64,000 nucleotides of DNA from Mesorhabditis belari (Eukaryota > Nematoda > Chromadorea > Rhabditida > Rhabditidae), in NCBI GenBank assembly GCA_958450365.1, contig CAUEEP010000730.1:2683501-2747500 (forward strand). Reading direction: 5' to 3'. The position numbers were made by a program, and so were the translations under genes. This document shows, piece after piece, positions 46,204-57,492 of the stretch (position 1 is the first letter of the stretch; every line of letters begins with the position of its first letter). The notes beneath the pieces were generated by a model, which did no database searches, had not been told where the DNA came from, and saw nothing but the letters and a program-made list of their open reading frames with translations.

Positions 46204-46363
46204 CTTCTACTTATTCGATCACTTTTGCTGCTTCCTTATGTGCCATTTTCTTAGCTTTTTTATCTTGTTATCAGAAATCTTTGAACACAAAAGTTTCTAA
46301 AAGAATTGTTATGTTTCAGATGATAAGAATTTTTCGAGATTTTCAATTTAAAAAGATTTACCG

Positions 46364-46482
46364 TATTTTCTGTAATAGTAGTGCAGTCTATAATAGTAGT
46401 GCAGTCTGTAATAGTAGTGCAGGCAGGAGGGGGGGGTTGAAAAAATAGTAGTGCGCACTACTATTACAGAAAATACGGTAAT
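46364..46482. mobile_element. short palindromic element, family C, copy 3
   Basis: Ends ACCGTATTTTCTGTAATAG and complement. The word TAATAGTAGTGCAG is repeated three times in the left arm, with a G run in the centre. It is an internally reduced relative of the elements at 28228 and 63556. Confidence 0.85.
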
Positions 46483-46642
46483 TTAAAAAGAATAGTTCAG
46501 CTTATTTTTGTGCCTTTCAAAAAACCGATTTCTTTTCAATTCATCAACCCAATATTAGAGTATTTACGGTGAGTACTTTTTTGGTTTATTATGATGCCTT
46601 TTTTGTTTAAGATAAATTTTGCAAATAAATCTTTATTTGAGA

Positions 46643-48979
46643 TCAAGTTTCAGCATGATTGGTGAAAGCGACTGTCGCTATCGCGATTTCAGTGGATTTC
46701 ACTTTTTGACCGTTTCGTAGAATGTACAACGGGGACGCAACTCGGATTGAATGAAATGACGCATTCAGCACTTGCTTCTCATCCATTTCCACTTCAACAT
46801 TCTACAAGATAACGCTGATTAAGTGCTCAATCATTCTATTTACACCTCAATCACATTCAGCAGTGGATTAGCGATTGTCAATTCGTCACCGATAGAGAGT
46901 TGGAAATGATTCGAGCAATTGTATATTGAGATTGCAGCGCAAAAGCCACTTTCATCAATCACAAGGAAAACTCTGTAAATTGGATTTTTATTAAACTAAA
47001 CCAGCAACAAATGTTTTAGTTTAGTAAAGTTGTATGTTTTTTTTTTAAAAAATAGTTACCAGGTGTCGGAACTGAATTTTATTAAATGTATACCTTGGCA
47101 CATCTTCCGATGATGCCACATTGGTTACAATTCTCCCCACTGTATACAATCCATCGTTTGTCCCCGGTTTCAATAAGCCGATCGACTCATGGGAAAGTGG
47201 TGCACCAAAATCTAGCAGTAGACTTTCCTATTCGAAATATTCTTGATTGCTTTCCAACAACCTACTTTTGTCTTATTTACGTCTATTCTCTTTGAAGTTT
47301 CAAAAATCGAAATTTTACCTAAACTTTTGCTTTAACAGTTGATTTCTTTAAAAAAAAACTATGCTTGGTGATGCCCTTTGAAATAGACAAAATGATCTTG
47401 TTGAGAGATTTGAGTCGATCCATAGCAATTGGAGAGAAAGGCTCCAAGACGTGAGCTCTTTTCAAATGAATTATCGCTTCCGCATATTTATCTAGATATC
47501 TAAAATTGTTTCATTGTTCAGTGAAGAATAGAGAGGAAAATAAAAACCTGTAAGCTGTGGCAAGATTTAGATGAAGAGCCGGATCATAGCCAGTTCGACG
47601 ATTTTTGAGTGCTTTTTGATAAGCATCCGTTGCGTTTTCCTGAAAGTTTTTAAGTTTTTAAGTTTCGGCATTTTCTTTAAGCATACTTACAAGTGTTTCA
47701 AAATGGTTTTTCTCCAAATGAAAGAAACTTCCAAAACGAGCATTTGCGAGCGAAAGCAAAGCCGCTCCTGAATGCGGATCAATCTCAACAGATCGTTCCG
47801 ATAATTCGATCGATCTTTGCCTAAAAAAACCCAATTATTTTAATCGTATGTTTAATTCAGAAAACTGTAATTAAATAGAAGATTGTGGGACATTTAATAC
47901 ACACCCCTTTTACCATTAATAATCTAACTTTAAGCTCAAATATCTTGGTGTTGGGCTGTTCAATTTCAATAGTTTTTCTACCAATCGACAGAGAAAGAAT
48001 TGGCACATCTAATGATACTAAGAATATTTAAATTCGACACCAAGATCTTTGAGCTTAAAAGTTAGATTATCAATGGTAAAAGGGGCGGGGCTTATCAAAG
48101 CTTATCGGGCATCTGATAAGCCCCGCCCCTTTTACCATTGATAATCTAACTTTAAGCTCAAAGATCTTGGTGTCGAATTTAAATATTCTTAGTATCATTA
48201 GATGTGCCAATTCTTTCTCTGTCGATTGGTAGAAAAACTATTGAAATTGGACAGCTCAACACCAAGATATTACCAATCCAACTTTCTAACTTTGAAAATG
48301 TCCGATAACCTAAATAGAAGACTGTTAATTTACCGTATCTCAACAAAAAAAAAGAACTCAACTAGCTTGAGCCGCGAGTTTCTTATCGGTAATCGTTCCA
48401 AGTGTGAACCGGATCACTGTAGCAAGAAGGCTCAATAGTTCAGCCGATTTGCAAAACTCATATCCACACTAAAGTTGTTTAAGTGTTTTAAACGGTGAAC
48501 CTTTTGTATAAAAATTTCAAACCTCTAAACATTCAAGCGCGTATTCAACATCCGGCTTTTTGAGTAGACAATTCCCGAGCTCTGTCCATCCTCGAGGATC
48601 GGATGGCTTTAGTTTCACGTATCTGAAAATTTGAAAAAGAAAATAAATATAAACTTCTTTGCATATTCTTGATTTTTTTTTTTAAAACTGACTGTGCCAA
48701 TAGTTCTTCGCATTCTCCACTATAATCAATGCATAAATTCGAAATTCGTCCCTTCAACAGCAATAAAGACACATCGAAATTCCCTTTATCCTTTTGGTTT
48801 AAACTCTGCAATGTTTTTTGTTCTAAAATCCCTGAATTTTTCTATTTTACCTGAAGCAACTCTTGGACTCGACTCTTCACATCGACACAACGATCCTCGT
48901 CACTTTTTGTCGGAAAGTTCTCAAAATATTGATCACAAAAAGTCTCGATTTCTTCAATTTTTGCGTCTACACCCTCCAT
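46643..48979 (-). CDS. TTC5/STRAP-like TPR protein with C-terminal OB-fold region
   Basis: Cytoplasmic/nuclear tetratricopeptide protein. Vertebrate TTC5 binds nascent tubulin chains in tubulin mRNA autoregulation and is a p300 cofactor. Start at 48979 (MEGVDAKIEEIETFCDQYFE). TPR-like helices follow: LLKGRISNLCIDYSGECEE, LKPSDPRGWTELGNCLLKKP, YEFCKSAELLSLLATVIR, SVEIDPHSGAALLSLANARF, ATDAYQKALKNR, TGYDPALHLNLATAYR, YAEAIIHLKRAHVLEPFSP. The last part matches the TTC5 OB domain: VFLVIDESGFCAAISIYNCS and SFHSIRVASPLYILRNGQKV, ending AIATVAFTNHAET. The intron at about 47822-48365 contains a large palindromic element; its donor was not resolved cleanly by eye. Another intron contains a fragment copied from the neighbouring 123-residue gene. 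Confidence 0.88.
46999..47077 (+). repeat. diverged copy of intron 1 of the 43119-44493 gene
   Basis: The stretch from GCAACAAATGTT through ATAGTTACCAGG and GTCGGAACTGAAT matches 44354-44418, which spans the intron-1 acceptor, intron 1 and the end of exon 1 of that gene (in the same plus-strand orientation). The copy is in an intron of the TTC5-like gene. Confidence 0.75.
47905..48300. mobile_element. palindromic element, family D, copy 2
   Basis: Two arms of about 190 bp centred near 48110 (GATAAGCCCCGCCCC and complement). Outer words TACCATTAATAATCTAACTT and TTGGTGTTGGGCTGTTCAAT match the copy at 18456. It occupies an intron of the TTC5-like gene. Confidence 0.88.
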
Positions 48980-49194
48980 TTGCTCATAACTTCAGTAATT
49001 TTCGACTTTTAGTGATTGAGAATTTGAATTTGAATTCTTGTTATGAAAATTCTTGTTATGAACAATATCTATGAACAAAAAAGTCATCCCAGACTATAGA
49101 CTACATTTTTTTCTCTTCCAATTTTCTCCCCTTCCCGCACTACTTTTTACCCGCCTCTTTCCATAGGTTATTACGAACTGAAAAACATACCATA
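48980..49194. other. intergenic between TTC5-like and zinc-finger genes
   Basis: The two genes are divergent. The stretch up to 49194 is AT-rich with a C/T-rich tract at 49110-49160. No gene seen. Confidence 0.4.
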
Positions 49195-49459
49195 AATACT
49201 GTAATAGTACCCCACCCCCCCTCGTACAGCCGCGTAGTCGCAAAAGTTTTTTAGTATTTCATTTTTTTTTCAAAGCGCCCGTACTTTCAAAAAATGCGTC
49301 TTTGGTATCAAAAAATAGTTGAAATTCAGGGCTTTTTTTTGATACCTAAGCGCGCATTGTAGCATAAACCAGTGTCGAGAAAAACTCGTTCAAAGCTAGG
49401 CTACGCAACACTCCGCACCGGCATTATGGGGGTGGGGTACTATTACAGTATTTACGGTA
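49195..49459. mobile_element. palindromic element, family C-related, copy 4
   Basis: Ends TAAATACTGTAATAGTACCC and complement (GGGTACTATTACAGTATTTA). The ends resemble ACCGTATTTTCTGTAATAG of family C, but the interior is unrelated. Located in the divergent region before the zinc-finger gene. Confidence 0.8.
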
Positions 49460-49689
49460 GTTTATTAGTTTTATTTGATTTAACAGGAGTTACACAATAC
49501 AGCAAAACATTCTTTATAGTTGTTTTTATCAAAAAAAAAATCTATATTCAATGATTTCAGCTACCTTTGATCCACTTGAACTTCTTGCTATTCTCTCTAA
49601 CACAAAATTTGGGCCAACTTTTGTATTACTTAGAAAATACTTTAGAGAGATTGATCGATCAAATGTAGAGTGCTTTTGTAGCCAATTTA

Positions 49690-49965
49690 ACAACATTTAT
49701 GTAATAAATGATGTGAAAAGGCGAACGGAAACGAGACCGAGTGGCCGAACACGTCTCGCCGAGGTGGCTTCTCATAGTCAGTTCGGTGTCCGAGTCGGCA
49801 CAGCTCTTCCCCTTTGCGATCTCCACACCCCATCTCCATCCCCATCCCATCCCCATCCCTTCGCCCATTCACTGCCCGTCCCGTTCGTGGTCGCGTCGCA
49901 ACCTCGCGCCCCTGTGCCGTCCCCTCACAGAGACACCCCTCTCCCCCTCCATTCCCCGCATACAC
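49690..49965 (+). promoter_or_regulatory. GC- and C-rich island before the zinc-finger gene
   Basis: Unlike its AT-rich surroundings, this stretch is rich in C (CATCCCCATCCC repeats) and in CG dinucleotides, and ends at the proposed start codon at 49966. It is probably promoter or 5' untranslated sequence. Open frames on both strands here reflect the composition. Confidence 0.45.
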
Positions 49966-52900
49966 ATGCCCCTCTTCAGCACCGGCGGCGATGGCGGCAA
50001 GAGGCCGTCTCCCCCAGCTGCCCTTTACCCATACCCCTTGCCCACCATATATCGATTGCTAGCTCAGGGTATGTGAGATTTCTAACATGGGCACCCAATC
50101 AAACACCCTTTTTTTCTACTATTTCTTGTTTGATCCTGCTTTTTGTATCAACTAGGTCTTTAAGAAACCTTTTTAGATCTGAAGCTTCTTTTCTCGACCT
50201 CAGACTCGGGTTCTGTTTACTAATTTTTTTTATGTATTGCCAAAGTGAAACCGTTTTCGTTTTCGTGTAAGACTGAGCCACTTTTTTGTGTGGCATTACA
50301 CAGGAAATACGTTTCAAACAAATGACATTCTATGCGCGTGTTACTTGAACTTTTTCTATTTATGATTGTTTTCATTTCTATCAGATACATATAATATTTT
50401 AGTGATTATATAAAAAAAAAGTTTGTAAATTTCAGGATTAGCCTCGTTTCTAGTCGATGACGAAATGATTCAAGTGAAATGCGAATTTTGTATAGGTGAC
50501 AACGAGGAGCGTTTCGAATTTGAAGTGGTGTGTAATGATTTTAGTAATGATCTAAAAGAAAACAAAAAAAGGATAATATATTGAAATCAAATACAGTCGA
50601 CTCTCTCTAGAACGGAACTCGATCTAACAGAATGTAAATTTTGGTCCCAACCGACGCTAAACTATATAAAACGGCACTCTATATAACGGAAAGCTCTTTA
50701 TAACGGAAAGCTCTATATAACGGAAACATTTTCTCGTCCCTTCCATTCCGTTATAGAGAGAGTCGACTGTATTTGATTTCAATATATTATTCTATAATAT
50801 ACTGTACTATAAAAATACAATAATTTCTAGGGACATCAACTCCGAGATCATCTAATCAAAAGTCATGCAGAAGAAGTGGCTCGGGCTTTTCTCTTTCCCA
50901 ATATTGCTGATCCTAAGCACATTTTTTTGATGGGATGTGTTGAATTTAACACCGCAACAGTAGTAAGTACAAACTTTAAATACATAATCAGAAACAATGT
51001 TGAATCTTGCAGGGAGTTGATGGAGAAACGTGCAGTTCAGCTGAACTTTCCCCAACGGATACAGTGTCTCCGATAGAAGGGCTTCCCGTCGAGGAAGGCT
51101 CACTGGATGAAAATGATGATGAAACAGGTGTTGGCGTAAATCTTGTTGATGTCATTGCTACTCTCATTGGTTCTACAATGCAGCCAACAATTGTAAGACA
51201 GCCATTTCTCTGATTGTACCATTTTTACGATGTTTTAGAATGGAAAAACACGCAAGAGAGGGTTCCCTTCGCCGACAAAAGATACACCAATGAAACGCTT
51301 TCATAGAATTAACGATGATGTTATGGTAGTAACATTTTTTTTTGTTTTTTATAACAATTATAGATTAGGTGAATGATGGATTTTCGGCTCATTCAACCTT
51401 TGATCCGGCATCTTTATTCGAAAATGCTGAAGCTTTGGCTTCTGCTAGTGGAATGGTCGAAAATGGGCGAAAAATTAAAGAAGGAACTTGCAAAGTTAGT
51501 TCAAATTTGAAAGAGTTTTCTTTTTTACAAACCTTTCTTCAAATTTAGTCGTGTCATCAAGGAGTGTCGATGTCAGGCCGTTATCGCCACGTTCTTGAAG
51601 TTCATGTTAATAAAGAAGATATGTTCACTTGTTCGGCTTGTGATTTTTCTCATTGCAGCTCAATAGCCGAAGCTAGAAAGTGAGTTAAGCACCGAAGTTT
51701 CCTTTTTGAAGCAGAAAATGAACTTTACGTTATTTTTAGTCACGCCGGCACTGCTCACCCTGACGAAAACGCGTGCCCACAAAGCAATGAACTGAAATAT
51801 CGAACGTTGATTCAAGTTGGAATTCTTTTAGATGTAAACTTTGGACTTTAAATTTTAGCAATGGATGAGAAGATGCTTTGATGATTGGAAAACAGTAGAT
51901 ATTCGGCCTGAAGTACAAAGAGTCGATAACGGAGATTCTGGGGGTGCGAGTGAGGAGCCGGAGGTATCCGAGAGTTAAATATTACTCATATTGACATTAT
52001 ATAAGCAATTTGCATATCTAAGCTATTTTTCAGGATGATTTACTAGAATCGGATCCAAGAACACCTCTCGGAAATATCGATCCAGCAAATGTTGATGAGA
52101 GAACGTGTCAACTTTGCTGGGAAGAGAGCAGGTAAAGAAAGAGATTTTTTTAAAGTGAATAAATCACCTCAAGCTAATAGTAAAAGCAAATTTATAAAGT
52201 TAATAAATTACCTAAAGCTAAGCAGAATTTCTTTTCAGATATCCAGGCCGACATTTGGCTCAAAAGCATCTACGAAAGCCATTATATGAATGCCCGGTTT
52301 GTGAAGGATTCGGCAGTTATGAGAGTTGCACTGTTGTTAAACATATGATGAAGGTACTCGAAATAAAAAGATTTTTCATTATAAATGAGCTTTAGGTGCA
52401 TACAGAGGTCGAAGATCCGCAACCAATATCAAACCTTGAGAAATATGCTGAAGAAATTCGAGATCTACAGGTGATTGAAAGAGTCGGAAAATCGAAAATC
52501 GTGCTTTAGATTCGTTGTTTCCCGAAAAGACCAATGAAGCTAGTGAAAGCTTCAATGGGGTCAAAGCCAAGAGAAAGACATCTTTGTAATAAATGCAACA
52601 CTCAGGTGTGTTGTGATATTGAAAAAAGAAAATTCAGAAATGACTTTAGGTGGCTCAATCTGATCGCCAAAGACATGTCTACCACAAACATCTTCAAAAG
52701 ACTCGCGTATTTGAGTGCCCAATCTGTGATTTTGCCTCAAATTATGATGTTCACAGGTTGGTGAAGAGGAAACAAAAGAAATCTTTCAATTTCTCACTTT
52801 GTTTAGAGTAAAATGGCATCTCAAATGGGAGCACAAAGAAGAGGGAAAAGATCTCGAGCCGGTCTCGCATGAAAACGAATATCGGTTAGATTTGGAAATC

Positions 52901-55900
52901 TACTGTATATAAGAGAGCAGTGTCTGTCTGTCTGTCTGTCTGTCTTTACGGTCTCTCAGCCGTCTTTTGACCAATGAAGCTAAAATTTCTTTAGAAACCC
53001 TTAGAATATATTGTCGTTGTGTCATTTAAAAGAAGAAAATTAAAACGTCAAGGTTGAGTACGGGATTTGAACCCGGCTCTTGTGAGCTGTAGACGCACGC
53101 CCTCCCGACTGCGCCACGGCAACTATCCGTCATTCCCAAAACATCTAGCTAGAAAAACCCGCCGTTAGGCTGGTAACAACATAAAAATGGTCGCCATGTC
53201 CGTCATTACCGTCGTGGCCGACTGGCTAAGAGCCCCTGTGTCTTAGGGAGGTCAAGGGTTCAATCCTGCCGTCTAGATTATTGGTTCTTCTTTCCCATAT
53301 AAATGGTTTTTTATTTCCTACATTTAGGGCTGAGGGTTTGAGTGCTACCGTATTGTTTGTACTAGATTTGTAACGAAAACATCTGTCGGTCTTTTTTTGC
53401 CGTTGGCAATGGCAGATTTTTCGTGCCTTTCTCAGCAAGAACCCTTCACTTTTGACTATTTTGGCTATCATTCGATGCAGAATAAAATTGCGCGTCGAAT
53501 GATACCAAAACCAATTCAAAGTGTCATTTTTCTGCAAAGTTATGAGGAAAAAAGGAAGGCGTTTTTGTTACAAGTTTAGTTTGTGCCACATTGTTTGTGA
53601 ATAAAATTTATTTTTAAAAATAAAGAAAGCACTTCAGAGAGGCGATTGATCGATTAAATGAAGAGTGCTTCCCCGGATGGACACATCGACGGAAACCATT
53701 TTGGTGGTTAGATCAAGAAGAAGCTCAACAAAGGGTTTCACAGGTAAATAATCTTTGCAAAAACATTTACAAATAAATAGATTCGAGCCAAAAAGAAGAA
53801 AGAAGATACATCAATGGAGCAAGACTCAATAGAAGTATTTAAAAACTCTTTTAAACAAAACGAGGAATGATTTTTAGGAAGAAAGTGTTGAGAATGGGGT
53901 CGATGAATTGCTGAGTCAATCACTCAGTGAATATGCTTGCAAAGTAAGAATGAATAGTGAAAACGTTTCAACGAATCGTTTTAGTTGTGTGGAAAAGATT
54001 TCAAACCATCAGCGAATTTCCTTCGACACGTAGCAAAAGAACATCTCTCGATACCGCTTTATCAATGCCCACTTTGTGAAGGCTTTGGCGCTCAAGATGC
54101 CTACGGGATTCGTGCACATACTTTGAAAGTAATATTTTAGAGATATTTTAGATACTCAATGTTCATTTCAAATGAGAAATATCAATAAAACTTTTAGGCT
54201 CATTCAAGAGCTGACGTGCAACCGCTTTCAAATATGGAAACTCACTCTGAAGAGATTCAACGTGTCTATTCACAGTGTTTCCCTGGACGAAAGTTAAAGG
54301 TATTTCAAAATTACAAAATTTTTGAACCTATTTTGGTGTAGAATTTACCGGATAAGCCGCTTAAACGTGAAAAATCATCGGCCGCACAACGAGTCGAGAC
54401 AAGGTCAAAAAGACGAAGCAATATTGCTGAAAGTTCCAAGGTAATTCAGTTTATCAGTATTAAACTATTCTATTATTAAACTTTCAACGTACTTGAGTTA
54501 ATCAATACAGTTAATAGTATCAGTACAGTTATAGTATCAGTACAGTTTCATCTGTCATGCACCGCTGAAAAGTCATTAAACCTAAAATGCACAACGAATT
54601 TCTTCAGTCAAAACAAGACAAATCGGAGCCTCGTATCTCACGTGGTCGTCATCGGTGGGATGATGATGACGGGAAAGTTGTGTGCACGCAGTGCAATATG
54701 GAGATGAAAACTGAGGATCGACAGGTTAGGAATATTTAAAGATCTGAATTAAAAACAATTCTCATTAAAAACAATAAAATAAAAACGATTCCCAGAACAA
54801 ATTTATTAGTTAGAAATTGCAATTTAATTTTTTTAATGATTCATTTTTTTGTAGATTCATGTCTACCGACATCATCTCAAAGAGTCACGATTGTATGAAT
54901 GTCCACTCTGCGATTTCTCTCATCATGCGTGCAGCAGTGATGTCCGCTCGCACATAAAGTAACAAGAAATTGCGCGAGGAGAGACTTTTGCAAAATAAAA
55001 AAAAAATTCAGATTTGTGCATCGTAATCAATCGGAAGTGATGCCAAGAGCAAACTTGCTCGAATTTTCGGAAAAAATCGCAGAATGGAACGATAAATGTT
55101 TTCCCGGTTGGATCAATCGAAGACTTCCCACAATTGCGGCCGAAGATTTCTCAAGGTAATTTCTGAGCAAAATGAAAAAATTGATCTTTTTATAAAAAAA
55201 TGAAATTTAGTTGTCGTTTATGTGGAGAAGAGGTGCGACAAACTTCGCGTCATATTGCAGAAGTCCATTTAAAAGTGAGATTTTATCGCTTCAGTAAGAT
55301 TACCTTAAGAAATCTTCAGTCACAATTTTGAGATTATCATTAATTGCTAAAAATTCGCTTTAGATTTCTCTTCATCAATGCCCACTTTGTGAATACGGAG
55401 CCGCTGAATCACGTCTTGTTATCAGACATTTACGCAACAATCATACGAAAAAGGAAGCTAAGGTAAGAGAAAAAGTTTATAACTATTTGTAAGAAGCTGA
55501 AGAGATTAACGTGATTATTTATTATTAGATTTATTAGCATGAAAGTAAAGATGGACTTTTTTGTAGAAAACGAGTCATTTCCACGTTCTAGCAAACAGCT
55601 CTTGTTTTCTAAAGTGTGAATACAATGCTATTTCGAGCTTTAGAAAACAAGAACTGTTCGCTAAAATGTGGAAATGACTCGTTTTCTACAAAAAGCCATG
55701 TATAAATGAAAGTTATTTCAGGGACAAGAACCAATCTCAAACGTTGCACTGCGAAGGGCCGACTTTTCAGCGGTGCATGACAAATGCTTTCCAGGAAGGC
55801 CAAAACGTCTTTCCAATATAACTATATCAGAAGAAGGTGAGGAAAATGAATAAGAATGACTCAAGAAAAATCTAGGAAGACGAGCAAAGTGTCGAAGCTG

Positions 55901-57006
55901 TGGTTCAACAGTGAGCAAGAAAAAGCGGTTGTCACATTTACTCGAAAGACACCTCAACATAGCATTCATAAAGTTTGGAGTCAATTTTTCGGCCTTAAAG
56001 AAATGCGTTCAGGTGTAAATCTTGTGATTTCACACACACCTACGATGAGAAGCTTTTGAAAGAACATATTACTCAAAAGCATGAAAATAGCGGGAAAAAT
56101 CAGGAAGAGATCTCATTGAACAAGGTTAGTGAACAGTTATGAACAGTGAACAGTTAACAGAACAGTTAAACGGGTATTCCGGTCCTCAGCGAAATCCCAT
56201 TTTTGCTTCGAATCATTATAAGCTGTTCTCAGCGAGAAAAAAAAAACTCTTTAAATACCCCAAAACAAAACCGTTAATTAACTTTCAGCTGCTTAGCTGA
56301 AAAACTTTAACGGTTTTTTTGCTGGTTGTTATTATACTTTCAGAGTACCGCCGCCCAGTGTCTCCCTAGTCTCCCCCTTGCCATTCGCAATCTACGTTTT
56401 TTTCCATTTTCTCTACTGGATCAATTTTTATGATTTTAGTACCATTCGATAGAGAATTAAATTAAGCATCGAATGGTACAAAAATCATAAAAATTTATTC
56501 AGTAGATAGCGAGAAAATGAAAAAAACGTAGATTGCCAATGGCAAGGGGGACACTTTTAGGGGATACTGGGGGGCGGTACTCTGAAAGTATAGTTGTTAT
56601 AGGGCGAGAAATCATTACCGTAGTCTAGAAGGAAACTACGGTAGAATTAATTCTGTTATATAAAGGTTCCGTCACATTGCATTTTGGACTCGAGAAACGC
56701 ATTTTTTGACAGTTTTTCATAGTTTTTCCGGGATTTTTAGTGTTTTCAAGGTTTTTCTTTATGCAACCCTTGTAGAGGAGACTGAATCGATTGGTCGATG
56801 TCGATTGGTATACAAATAGAGTCGTGCGTCTAGAAAATCACTTTTAGAACCGGAGTATCCCTTTAAAGATTTGTCAATGATAAATTCATTCATCAAAAAA
56901 CAAGACATTTCAGCATTTCGGTGAAGTCTCCGAGTGCAGTCGAGCCTGTTTTCCTGATTGGGATCTGAAGAAAGCTGATCTTCAGCATTACTCTTATGTA
57001 CTGTAG
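49966..57006 (+). CDS. protein of eight repeated double zinc-finger modules, most with a CFPGW-type motif
   Basis: Unrecognised probable nucleic-acid-binding protein of about 900 residues. Start MPLFSTGGDGGKRPSPPAAL, then about eight modules: CxxC...HxxxxH finger, a (L/F)(Y/F)xCPxC second finger with HxxxxH, a roughly 30-residue spacer often with QPxSN, then C-F-P-x-W/R. Module starts: about 50490, 51545, 52110, 52575, 53940, 54680, 55210, 55885. Motifs: CFDDW (51870), CFPKRP (52510), CFPGWTHRR (53670), CFPGRKLK (54280), CFPGWINRR (55098), CFPGRPKR (55790), CFPDWDLK (56955). Module 1 is degenerate, lacks the CFP motif and is followed by an acidic linker (DENDDETG). The stop follows the last motif (HYSYVL). 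A frame change near 56000, probably one A too many, lies in module 8. Introns hold four repeat insertions. Nuclear location is inferred. Confidence 0.82.
50593..50790. mobile_element. short inverted-repeat element, pogo/Tigger-like ends
   Basis: Ends ACAGTCGACTCTCTCTAGA and TAGAGAGAGTCGACTGTA, with TATAACGGAAAGCTCT repeated inside. CAGT...ACGGA ends are typical of pogo/Tigger-type elements, known from other genomes. It lies in an intron of the zinc-finger gene. Confidence 0.75.
52919..52947. repeat. (TCTG)n microsatellite
   Basis: About six TCTG units in the 0.7-kb intron of the zinc-finger gene that also holds two SINE-like copies. Confidence 0.9.
53000..53125 (-). repeat. tRNA-derived SINE, family B, copy 1
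   Basis: On the minus strand: box A TGGCGCAGTCGGG and box B GGGTTCAAATCCC, then a tail with TTTTAATTTTC and AAATGACACAAC. The same head and tail occur at 60290-60660. Confidence 0.7.
53206..53380 (+). repeat. tRNA-derived SINE, family A, copy 2
   Basis: Box A TGGCCGACTGGC, box B GGGTTCAATCCT, body CCTACATTTAGGGCTGAGGG and GTATTGTTTGTAC, matching the copies at 316 and 58010. It lies in the same intron as SINE B copy 1. Confidence 0.75.
55543..55712. mobile_element. short palindromic element, family J
   Basis: Arms TAGAAAACGAGTCATTTCCA and complement, about 75 bp each. It is in an intron between modules 7 and 8 coding parts of the zinc-finger gene. No coding capacity. Confidence 0.85.
56325..56600. 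mobile_element. palindromic element, family K
   Basis: Ends ATACTTTCAGAGTACCGCC and complement. Inner words TTTATGATTTTAGTACCATT and GCCATTCGCAATCTACGTTT pair with the right arm. It lies in the last intron of the zinc-finger gene. Confidence 0.85.
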
Positions 57007-57492
57007 TTATGTACATTCAGGGGCCGTATCTTTTCGTAAACTTTCCCCAAACAATTTCCCATTTTCCTTTCCATTTGCTGATTGTTTAATGTGTTGTTAG
57101 TGCTTTTTGTGTTACTTGTTTATAAGGGTTGTGCCACAAATATCAATTCTTTTCATTCTGCTCACATTCATAATGCTCTTTCGATAAACAAATTTCACTC
57201 AAAAACTTCTCGTGATCATTCCCCTTTCCTTTTCCCCATCAGTGATCTCTTTCATTTATATTTTTTTGGGGTTTTATCATGACATAATTATTTTATCTGT
57301 TGTAGTTGCTAAATAAAGTTTTTTTTTTATTGAAAGCATTTCAATCTTCAATGACATTTTTGAAAACGAAGCACATCATCGAAACGTCGAAGATATTTCA
57401 AAGCTGACATTAATGGAGTTGTTCTCCCATTCACGCCAAAATCGGAAAATAAAGTCCTACAATTTTGGAAAATCAAAGGTTTAAATGATTAT
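57007..57492. other. convergent intergenic region, no gene seen
   Basis: Lies between the stops of the zinc-finger gene (+) and the protease (-). AATAAAG near 57313 may be a poly(A) signal. A possible extra protease exon (minus strand, about 57455 down to 57380) was considered but not supported. Confidence 0.4.

Larger units (their letters stand above)
44494..46642. other. intergenic, repeats only
   Basis: It contains a repeated segment around CCAAAATTTAATGAGTTTGC (44512) and its variant at 45208-45245, repeated TTCGTTTATTAACAAAAAA words (45247-45330), MITE B copy 2 and a short family C element. No gene seen. Confidence 0.5.

Noticed and set aside
49659..50076. Several Pro/Ser-rich frames on both strands in the GC-rich island
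   Set aside because: They follow from C-rich composition. Only the exon from 49966, which splices in frame to LASFLVDDEM, was kept.
53209..53280. Functional tRNA gene
   Set aside because: Boxes A and B are present but the acceptor stem is not, and the sequence continues into a body shared with two other copies, so it was called a SINE.
57380..57460. Extra last exon of the protease (DFIFRFWREWENN...)
   Set aside because: An acceptor exists but no matching donor in frame; the protease already ends plausibly at 57493.
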